From Lysobacter sp. CFH 32150 (GTDB lineage: Bacteria > Pseudomonadota > Gammaproteobacteria > Xanthomonadales > Xanthomonadaceae): 64,000 nucleotides of DNA. The DNA lies in assembly GCF_022758295.1 (NCBI RefSeq), contig NZ_JALDWJ010000003.1:124001-188000 (forward strand), read 5' to 3'. The notes beneath the pieces were generated by a model, which was not told the DNA's origin, made no database searches, and saw nothing but the letters and a program-made list of their open reading frames with translations. Shown in pieces: positions 57,901 to 64,000 of this stretch. Each line of letters starts with the position of its first letter. The stretch's first letter is position 1. Position numbers and translations under genes: made by a program.

Positions 57901-59296
57901 CCGCCAGCGGCAACGGGTTGCCGCCACTGAAGGTCGACCAGGTCGGCGTGCGTTGCACGTTGCCGAAACCGTCGACACGCAGGGTGCCCGTGGCGCCTTG
58001 CACTTCGCCGCCGGCGCTGAGCGCGAGGTGTTCGAGATAGGCGGTGAGTAACCATGCGTCGTAACCGAAGGCGAATAACCGTGCCGCCGGGCCGCGCGCG
58101 GTCTTCAGCCGTGATCCGACGCTGGCCGCCGACGGCAGCGCCGCAATGCCGCGTGCGCTCCAGGTGTCGGTGGGATAGGCGATGCCGTCGAGGACGAGAT
58201 CGTCGACGGGCTTGCCGGTGCCGGACACGATTTGCGACGTGGCTACGCGCAACTTGCCGCCGAGCCCGGCCGCGGCCAGCTGCGGCGCCAGCGCGCGCGC
58301 CTGCGCACCCTTCACCGCGAAGAACACGGCGTCGACGCCGCCGTCCTTCTGCGCAGCAGCTTGCAGGCGTGCGTTGAGGTCGCCGACGACTTCGGCAACA
58401 TCGAGGCTGTCGACCACGTTGCCACCGCGCTCGCTGAAGCGCTGGCGGAATGTTGCAACCGCACGACGCATACCGTCGTCGCTGCTGCCGATGATCAGCA
58501 CGCGGCGTGCGTTGCGTTCGATCAGGTATTCGGCGGCAGCGAGTCCCTCGTCTTCCGGCGACAGCGAGAAACTTGCGCTGCCGGCCGGCGTGGCGACGTT
58601 GCCGCGATTCAACGCCAGCATCGGCACGCCAAGGTTGGCTTCGCGGAATACCGCACTGACTTCGTCACGGCCGAGCGGCCCAAGCACGAAATCATTCCCT
58701 TCGGCCGCAGCCTTGCCATAGGCAGCTACGGCGCCGGCAGCGGTGCCGGTCGTGTCGTAGAAAGTGATGTCGGGGCGACGACGGGTTTCACCGTAATACC
58801 CGGTGAGCAGGCCGTCGCGTACCGGCGCGGCCGCGGCGGCGAGGCTGCCGGACAATGGCAGCAACACCGCCAGCTTCATCGGCGGACGGTAACCATCGCG
58901 CTCGGCAGGCGGGCGATTGCCCGCGTTGAACTGCCATGCGCCGCGATCGAATGGACGCGGCAGTGGCAGACCGCGATTGAGCAACGCGCGGCCTGCGAAG
59001 TTGTAGAGAGGATCCTCGGGCGGCAAAGCGGCGGCGTTGCTGGCCAGGGTGGCGTCGTCGAGTCCGGCGAGCAGACGTTCGATCTGACGCGCATTGTCGG
59101 CTTTGGCCTGGCCGCTGAGCGTGGCGTCGTTGCGGGCGAGGTCACGGGCGCTGGCGAAGGCTGGGTCCAGCGTTTTCGCAGCCGCGCCCGGGCCTTCGCT
59201 GACGCGCACCGTGGCGCAACCAGCAAACAACAGCGTTGCCGCGACAAGCGCGGCCGAAAGCCCCTTCAATGCGATCCGCGATGCGGACAAATCCAT
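57884..59296 (-). CDS. Penicillin-binding protein activator LpoA-like lipoprotein
   Basis: This 470-residue lipoprotein has a lipobox FAGC with Cys at residue 27, a shortened helical N-terminal region, and a periplasmic-binding-protein-like C-terminal domain (about 135-450: [50 protein letters not shown]). LpoA of E. coli activates PBP1a from the outer membrane. The N-terminal TPR domain is much smaller here than in E. coli LpoA, so the interaction may differ. It is divergent from rsmI, as usual. Confidence 0.87.
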   Translation of the reverse strand: MDLSASRIALKGLSAALVAATLLFAGCATVRVSEGPGAAAKTLDPAFASARDLARNDATLSGQAKADNARQIERLLAGLDDATLASNAAALPPEDPLYNFAGRALLNRGLPLPRPFDRGAWQFNAGNRPPAERDGYRPPMKLAVLLPLSGSLAAAAAPVRDGLLTGYYGETRRRPDITFYDTTGTAAGAVAAYGKAAAEGNDFVLGPLGRDEVSAVFREANLGVPMLALNRGNVATPAGSASFSLSPEDEGLAAAEYLIERNARRVLIIGSSDDGMRRAVATFRQRFSERGGNVVDSLDVAEVVGDLNARLQAAAQKDGGVDAVFFAVKGAQARALAPQLAAAGLGGKLRVATSQIVSGTGKPVDDLVLDGIAYPTDTWSARGIAALPSAASVGSRLKTARGPAARLFAFGYDAWLLTAYLEHLALSAGGEVQGATGTLRVDGFGNVQRTPTWSTFSGGNPLPLADGNRR

Positions 59297-59358
59297 GGCA
59301 GCCTCGTCGGCATTCCAGTCAGACCGGCTAGGATTCTACCCGTGACCGTGATGGATGG

Positions 59359-60195
59359 ATGATGCAGACCGCCGCAACCCCTGCTGGAACCTTGTTCGTG
59401 GTCGCCACGCCGATCGGCAATCTCGGCGATCTGTCGCCGCGCGCGCTCGACACGCTGAAGGCGGTGGCCGCGATCTGCGCCGAGGACACGCGCCACACCC
59501 GCCAGTTGCTGGCGCATTACGGTGTGGAGAAACCTCTGGTGGCGCTGCATGAACACAACGAGGAGCAATTGGCGGCGAAGATCGTCGCGCGGCTGTTGGC
59601 CGGCGAATCGCTGGCACTCGTCTCCGATGCCGGTACGCCACTGATCAGCGACCCGGGCTTCCGCCTGGTGCGCGCTGCGCGCGCTGCGGGCGTACGAGTG
59701 TCGCCGGTGCCGGGTGCATGCGCCTTCGTTGCCGCACTCAGCGCGGCTGGATTGCCAAGCGACCGTTTCGTCTTCGAAGGTTTCCTGCCGGCGAAGGCGA
59801 GCGGGCGGCGCGAACGATTGGCGCGACTGGTTGCCGAAACGCGCACGCTCGTGTTCTACGAATCCGCGCATCGCATCGAGGAAGCGCTCGCTGACCTCGC
59901 CACCGCATTCGGCGATGAACGCCCGGCGGTGCTCGCGCGCGAGCTGACCAAGCTGTTCGAAACCGTGCTCGACGGTACGCTCGCCGAATTGCGCGCGAAG
60001 GTTGCCACCGATGCCAACCAGCGAAAGGGCGAATTCGTCTTGTTGGTGCACGGCGCTGGCGAGGATGCCGACGCCCAGATCGCCGAAGGTCGACGGCTGT
60101 ACGCGAAATTGTCCGAACATCTGCCGCCTTCGACGGCCGCCAAACTCGCTGCGGAGCTCAGCGGTGCGCCGCGCAAGGCGCTGTACGGCCAGTAA
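59359..60195 (+). CDS. rsmI: 16S rRNA (cytidine 1402-2'-O)-methyltransferase
   Basis: This 278-residue methyltransferase has TPIGNLGDLSPRALDTLK, CAEDTRHTRQLLAHYGV, LVSDAGTPLISDPGF and FEGFLPAKASGRR, all diagnostic of RsmI. A second ATG lies one codon later. It is divergent from the lpoA-like gene, matching the conserved arrangement. Confidence 0.96.
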   Translation: MMQTAATPAGTLFVVATPIGNLGDLSPRALDTLKAVAAICAEDTRHTRQLLAHYGVEKPLVALHEHNEEQLAAKIVARLLAGESLALVSDAGTPLISDPGFRLVRAARAAGVRVSPVPGACAFVAALSAAGLPSDRFVFEGFLPAKASGRRERLARLVAETRTLVFYESAHRIEEALADLATAFGDERPAVLARELTKLFETVLDGTLAELRAKVATDANQRKGEFVLLVHGAGEDADAQIAEGRRLYAKLSEHLPPSTAAKLAAELSGAPRKALYGQ

Positions 60196-60258
60196 GCATT
60201 GCGTGATACGGTCCGCGCGCAGATCTGCGCGATGTTCGGAACCCAAGGAACGGACCAC

Positions 60259-61131
60259 ATGATTGCAAAGATCATTTTTGGCATGGTTTTGGCTGTAGTG
60301 TTACCGCTCGCAGGCCAGGCAAGAGCGGCCGAAGCGGCTGCTACGGAGCCGGAGGTCGAAACGTATGCCCGCATCGACAATGTGCCGCTGACAGCGCGCA
60401 TCTTCCGGCCGACTGAACAATCGAATGCGCCACGTGCGGCGATCGTGCTGTTCCATGGTGGCGGCTGGAACAAGGGCGATGCCAGCTGGATGGATGGGGT
60501 CGCGCAGCGCCTGGCGACTGCCGGCCTGGTAGCGATTTCTGTCGATTACCGCTTGTCCGATCAGAAAACGACGACGCCTTTCGATGCGGTCTCCGATGCG
60601 CGCGCCGCGATGCGATGGGTGCGGAGCAACGCCACACGATTGGGTATCGACCCCAAACGAATCGCCTCGGGAGGCACCTCCGCAGGCGCGCATCTCGCTG
60701 TTGCAACGGCGATTTTCGATGATCCTTGGGGCGATGCCGTCTCCGCACGTCCTGACGCCTTGGTACTACGGTCGGCGGCGGTATCGACCGCAGACTCGAC
60801 ATGGTTCCGGAAGCTCACCGGCGGCACCGCGCAAGCCGCGTCGCTCTCGCCGGACCTGCATGTTCGGCCGGGAATGCCACCTGCCATCGTCCTGCAGGGT
60901 GCAGAGGACAATGTCACCCCGGCAGCAGGGGTACAACGCTTCTGCGATCGCATGCGGCAGTCCGGCAATCGCTGCGATCTGCAGCTTTACCCGGGCGTGG
61001 GCCATCTGTTCACGCGGAATCTCCAGCAGCAGGAGATTCCAGATTACGACGCCATCGACCGGGACATTGCAGCGGACGCCAATGCCAGGACTGTCGCCTT
61101 CCTGCGCGATATCGGCTTCGCTCAGCCTTGA
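60259..61131 (+). CDS. Secreted alpha/beta hydrolase, acetylesterase-like
   Basis: This 290-residue protein has a signal peptide (about residues 1-23). It belongs to the hormone-sensitive-lipase-like/BD-FAE branch: oxyanion motif HGGGW at 66-70, nucleophile S141 in GTSAG, acid D217 (GAEDNVTP) and H249 (GVGHLF). These enzymes cut acetyl or feruloyl esters; the substrate is unknown. AAGGAACGG serves as ribosome site. It sits just before the RNase P RNA gene on the same strand. Confidence 0.87.
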   Translation: MIAKIIFGMVLAVVLPLAGQARAAEAAATEPEVETYARIDNVPLTARIFRPTEQSNAPRAAIVLFHGGGWNKGDASWMDGVAQRLATAGLVAISVDYRLSDQKTTTPFDAVSDARAAMRWVRSNATRLGIDPKRIASGGTSAGAHLAVATAIFDDPWGDAVSARPDALVLRSAAVSTADSTWFRKLTGGTAQAASLSPDLHVRPGMPPAIVLQGAEDNVTPAAGVQRFCDRMRQSGNRCDLQLYPGVGHLFTRNLQQQEIPDYDAIDRDIAADANARTVAFLRDIGFAQP

Positions 61132-61158
61132 TCTTCGGCCGCGTGCGACAATGCCCGC

Positions 61159-61529
61159 GGCGGAGCCGGCCAGACAGCCGCGTCATCCGCATCCATTTCG
61201 GTGGAGGCGGGTGCCGAGGAAAGTCCGGGCTCCACAGGGCACGGTGCCAGGTAACGCCTGGGCGGCGCGAGCCGACGGAAAGTGCAACAGAGAGATACCG
61301 CCGAACGGCGTCGCAAGACGCGCGTGGTAAGGGTGAAATGGTGCGGTAAGAGCGCACCGCGAGTCCGGCAACGGACCGGCACGGCAAACCCCACCGGGAG
61401 CAAGGCCAAATAGGGACCCCATGACGCGGCCCGCGTCGGGTCCGGGTAGGCTGCTTGAGCGTAGCGGTGACGCTGCGCCTAGAGGAATGGCTGTCCACGA
61501 CAGAACCCGGCTTACAGGCCGGCTCCGCC
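61159..61529 (+). ncRNA. rnpB: RNase P RNA, bacterial class A
   Basis: Helix P1 is formed by GGCGGAGCCGGCC (61159-61171) and its exact complement at 61517-61529. Conserved core elements are present in order: GAGGAAAGTCCGGGCTCC, ACAGAGAGATACCGCC, GGTAAGGGTGAAA, the ACCCCACCGGGAGCAAGG stretch, and AGAGGAATGGCTGTC followed by ACAGAACCCGGCTTA. A -10-like GACAAT lies at 61147-61152. The RNA cuts the 5' leader from tRNA precursors together with RnpA. Confidence 0.96.
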
Positions 61530-61677
61530 ACCTGCCCCAAGCAGGCGAAGCGTGTTTGGGGCAGGTGGCGACGCCTTCGCGCTGCGCGCGAACCCAAGAT
61601 GCTGTGCATCTTGGGTCCCGGCTAGTACTTCCAAATCCCTGCCGCTGTCGCGGCACCCCCTTTTACTAAAAGGGGGC
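61529..61677. repeat. Stack of palindromes downstream of rnpB
   Basis: Four hairpins follow one another: CACCTGCCCCAA with its complement ending near 61567; CCCAAGATGC/GCATCTTGGG at 61593-61615; GCCGC/GCGGC at 61641-61654; and CCCCCTTTTA/TAAAAGGGGG at 61656-61676. No open frame fits. The second resembles the CCCAAGTGCT hairpin inside purL. The first may end the rnpB transcript. Confidence 0.75.
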
Positions 61678-61713
61678 TATTCACGATCGATTGATGTAGC
61701 GGGTGGAATCTCT

Positions 61714-62292
61714 TCATTTCGTCAGGCCGATCTGTTGCATGAAGGCGTGGTTGTCCCAGAACAACCATTCCTCCTGCATCACGCCGTTTTCCCAGCGGCC
61801 GATGGTGACCATATCGAGTTTGAAGGGCTTGTTGGTCGGCGGGATCGTCTTGCCGTCCGGTGTCGGCATCGGCTGACTGAAGGTGCCTTCCATCACGCCG
61901 GTGACGGCAGTCCAGTTGCCTTGCGCGATCTTGATCGGGTGCGTCTTGATCTTCGTATCGGGGGCGAATACGAACTGTTTCTTGAGATCCTCGATGTGCG
62001 GCTCGATGCCGGTCGTGGTGCGGCCGTCGGGCCAGTGCACGACGATGTTCGCGGCGTGGCTCTTCGACAATTCATCCCACTTCTGGTTGCTGTAGACGTT
62101 GAAGTCGAGATCGTCGAAGTTCGCCAGGTTTTGTTCGATCTTTGCTTGCTCGGCCTTGATCTCGGCGAGTTCGCTGGCGGCGGCGGTGTCGGCGGACAGT
62201 GCGGCTGGCGCGGGCGCGGTCCGATCGCAACCGATTCCGCACAGGGCGACCAGCACCAGGGCAACGGTGCGTTGGTGGAGGGAAGAGAGCAT
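61714..62292 (-). CDS. SnoaL-like ester cyclase family protein, exported
   Basis: This 192-residue protein has an N-terminal signal (MLSSLHQRTVALVLVALCGIGC); the Cys at 22 suggests a lipoprotein, but the -3 position is Gly, so the lipobox is atypical. A short helical stretch is followed by an NTF2-like/SnoaL fold from about residue 65 (WDELSKSHAANIVVHWPDGRTTTG, VTGVMEGTF, GRWENGVMQEEWLFWDNHAFMQQIGL). Family members include polyketide cyclases and many proteins of unknown role. It is a single gene; function is not assigned. Confidence 0.78.
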   Translation of the reverse strand: MLSSLHQRTVALVLVALCGIGCDRTAPAPAALSADTAAASELAEIKAEQAKIEQNLANFDDLDFNVYSNQKWDELSKSHAANIVVHWPDGRTTTGIEPHIEDLKKQFVFAPDTKIKTHPIKIAQGNWTAVTGVMEGTFSQPMPTPDGKTIPPTNKPFKLDMVTIGRWENGVMQEEWLFWDNHAFMQQIGLTK

Positions 62293-62539
62293 TGCGGTCT
62301 CCGAGGGGGTTGGGTCGAGGCGAGGCTAAGCCTGTAACTGTTACGGACTCGTCTCGCCCTACTGCTGCATCGCAACAAGGAGAGGGCCGAAATACCACGC
62401 TCCGTCCCAGGTCGATCAGCAGCCGGGCAAAAATCTCAAAATTTGAGACTAAACAGCAGCTAGTGGATAACTCTTGAACCAGTCTCTCAAGTTTGTCGCA
62501 AGCCATTGATGCCAAAAGCGAAATTCCCCAGCAAAGTTG
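62293..62539. other. Non-coding leader region upstream of the mra promoter
   Basis: No supported gene lies here. The stretch 62420-62530 is clearly richer in A and T than its surroundings. It holds a palindrome TCTCAAAATTTGAGA (62434-62448) and a DnaA-box-like TTATCCACT on the minus strand (62462-62470, one mismatch to TTATCCACA). It may act as an upstream activating region for the mra promoter. Confidence 0.5.
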
Positions 62540-62568
62540 TTGACAACCCTGTGCACCACTCCTAAGGT
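62540..62568 (+). promoter_or_regulatory. Promoter of the mraZ division/cell-wall operon
   Basis: A consensus -35 TTGACA (62540-62545) and a -10-like TAAGGT (62563-62568) are separated by 17 bases. Initiation is expected near 62575, about 75 bases before the mraZ ATG. Confidence 0.72.
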
Positions 62569-62577
62569 GGCGGCATG

Positions 62578-62601
62578 TGGGAAAACCGGGAGATTTGTGG
62601 T
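62578..62601 (+). promoter_or_regulatory. Probable MraZ operator
   Basis: TGGGA (62578), CGGGA (62587) and TGGT (62598) recur about every ten bases just past the expected transcription start. MraZ of E. coli represses its own operon by binding direct TGGGN repeats with this spacing. Confidence 0.6.
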
Positions 62602-62651
62602 TTTCCTGAGCTGAGAAGCCCGCGGCAGACGGGCACCCACCAGGCAGGGCC

Positions 62652-63098
62652 ATGTTCCAGGGCGAGACCGCCATCACGATCGACGACAAGGGCCGGCTGG
62701 CGATCCCGACCAGTTACCGGGACCTGGTCGCGCGCGAGTGCGGCAATCGCCTGGTGATCACCTACAACCCGTTCGAGTCCGGCTGCCTCTATCTCTACCC
62801 GCAGCCGGTGTGGGAACGCGTGCGCGACCAGATCAACGCATTGCCGCGCACCAAGAGCGTCAGCCGCAACCTGCAGTTGAAGCTGGTCGGTGCGGCGAGT
62901 TTCGTCGAGCCCGATGGCAGTGGCCGCATCAGCGTGCCGGCGAGCCACCGCAACGCGGTCGGCATCGAGAAAAAAGCGGTGCTGCTGGGCATGGGCGACA
63001 AGTTCGAGTTGTGGAGCGAGCAGGCGCATCACGCGCAGATCCGGCAGACGTTGACCGATGCCGATCTGGGCGACGACCTGCTCGACCTGCAGCTGTGA
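62652..63098 (+). CDS. mraZ: Transcriptional regulator MraZ
   Basis: This 148-residue protein has two AbrB-like halves: [23 protein letters not shown] at the start and [17 protein letters not shown] at about residues 85-101. MraZ is the first gene of the division and cell wall cluster and controls it by binding the repeats upstream. Its stop overlaps rsmH by GTGA. Confidence 0.95.
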   Translation: MFQGETAITIDDKGRLAIPTSYRDLVARECGNRLVITYNPFESGCLYLYPQPVWERVRDQINALPRTKSVSRNLQLKLVGAASFVEPDGSGRISVPASHRNAVGIEKKAVLLGMGDKFELWSEQAHHAQIRQTLTDADLGDDLLDLQL

Positions 63099-64000
63099 GC
63101 CGCGGTGGCGCGGGCGCCCGGCCCGGCCACCTTCCGGTTCTGTACGCACAGGTCATGGACGGGCTGGCGGTGAAGGCGGAGGGAACCTATCTGGACGGCA
63201 CGTTCGGGCGCGGCGGCCATGCGCGCGGAGTGCTCTCGAAGCTCGGGCCCGGAGGGCGGTTGCTGCTGATGGACAAGGATCCCGAGGCGATCGCGGTGGC
63301 TGAACGCGAGTTCGGCACGGATCCGCGCGTCTCGATCCGGCGCGGCAGCTTCGCCGACCTCGCGCACTGGGATGCCGTATCCGGCGGCCTCGATGGCGTG
63401 CTGCTCGACCTCGGGGTGTCCTCGCCGCAACTCGACGTCGCCGAGCGCGGCTTCAGTTTCGGCAAGGACGGCCCGCTCGACATGCGCATGGATCCCGACA
63501 GCGGCGAAAGCGCGGCGCAGTGGTTGGCGCGTGCCAGCGAGAAGGAAATCGCCGACGTGTTATTCACCTATGGCGAGGAGCGCATGTCGCGGCGCATCGC
63601 GCGCGCCATCGTCGCCCGTCGTGGCGAACAACCGCTCACGCGCACCGCGCAGCTGGCGGAGTTGATCGCATCGGTCATGCCGCGCGGCGACAGCAAGATT
63701 CATCCGGCGACGCGTTCATTCCAGGGCATCCGCATCTTCATCAACCGCGAGCTGGCCGATCTCGAAGCCGGCCTCGATGCCGCCTACGCATGGCTGAAGC
63801 CGGGCGGTCGCCTTGCGGTGATCAGCTTCCATTCGCTGGAAGACCGCATCGTCAAGCAGTTCATCGCCCGCCACGCCAAGGCGCCGCCGACGCATCGCCG
63901 CATGCCGGTGGTGCAGCCGTTCACGCCGACGCTGAGGGCGATCGGCGATGCGCAGAAAGCCGATTCCACCGAGCTCGCGATGAATCCACGCGCGCGCAGT
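63095..64000 (+). CDS. rsmH: 16S rRNA (cytosine 1402-N4)-methyltransferase, 3' end outside window
   Basis: This is a partial gene, with 302 codons present and open to the window edge. The start is GTG 63095, overlapping the mraZ stop. Recognised lines are [34 protein letters not shown] (SAM site), [48 protein letters not shown] and [18 protein letters not shown]. RsmH methylates the same rRNA base whose ribose is modified by RsmI, also encoded in this window. Confidence 0.95.
   Translation, partial: MSRGGAGARPGHLPVLYAQVMDGLAVKAEGTYLDGTFGRGGHARGVLSKLGPGGRLLLMDKDPEAIAVAEREFGTDPRVSIRRGSFADLAHWDAVSGGLDGVLLDLGVSSPQLDVAERGFSFGKDGPLDMRMDPDSGESAAQWLARASEKEIADVLFTYGEERMSRRIARAIVARRGEQPLTRTAQLAELIASVMPRGDSKIHPATRSFQGIRIFINRELADLEAGLDAAYAWLKPGGRLAVISFHSLEDRIVKQFIARHAKAPPTHRRMPVVQPFTPTLRAIGDAQKADSTELAMNPRARS

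Overview
The window is about 64 kb of GC-rich, gene-dense chromosome from a gammaproteobacterium. It most likely belongs to the Xanthomonadales/Lysobacterales (Xanthomonas, Lysobacter and relatives). The grounds are the type II secretion operon order E-F-G-H-I-J-K-L-M-N-D (the Xps arrangement), the electron-transfer-flavoprotein cluster, a short H-NS protein, and many GTAG-type extragenic palindromes. Genus cannot be fixed from sequence alone. No prophage, insertion sequence, CRISPR array or tRNA was seen.

Layout. 1-7.1 kb: tail of an FG-GAP repeat protein, etfB-etfA, a bifunctional mannose-1-phosphate guanylyltransferase, the 3-oxoacid CoA-transferase pair and ETF-ubiquinone oxidoreductase. 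The ETF and CoA-transferase genes form an acyl-CoA/ketoacid catabolism neighbourhood feeding ubiquinone. 7.2-11.4 kb: an AlkB-type dioxygenase and a four-gene MCE/Mla-type lipid transporter operon (STAS-permease, ATPase, MCE protein, lipoprotein). 11.4-17.4 kb: threonine/serine exporter, H-NS protein, proS, two DUF4124 proteins, pssA, a probable holD, and rimI. 17.4-25.4 kb: valS, half-size GDT1 protein, holC, pepA, then divergent lptF-lptG and an RDD protein. 25.5-32.4 kb: xerD, a lipoprotein-type dsbC, purL carrying an in-frame repeat insertion, and a TPR protein. 32.5-44.9 kb: a compact type II secretion operon, gspE to gspD, continuing by start/stop overlap into two family 2 glycosyltransferases. 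45-54.3 kb: pyrF, ettA, glyA, nrdR and the riboflavin operon (ribD, a methyltransferase, ribE, ribB, ribH) running into nusB and thiL. 55-62.3 kb: SGNH hydrolase, FAD-linked oxidase-yraN-lpoA divergent from rsmI, an esterase, RNase P RNA and a SnoaL-like protein. 62.5 kb to the end: the start of the division and cell wall cluster, with its promoter, mraZ and rsmH (cut by the window end).

Most operons are packed with ATGA/GTGA overlaps. The most unusual theme is extragenic palindromic repeats that have become part of genes: one lies in frame inside purL, one forms the C-terminal tail of the methyltransferase in the riboflavin operon, two supply stop codons (etfB and a glycosyltransferase), and one appears to supply the ribosome binding site of thiL. 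Other points are a 15-bp tandem array before xerD, a 165-bp element with perfect 31-bp inverted ends before valS, a GspE with no cysteine at all, and glycosyltransferases tied to the secretion operon.
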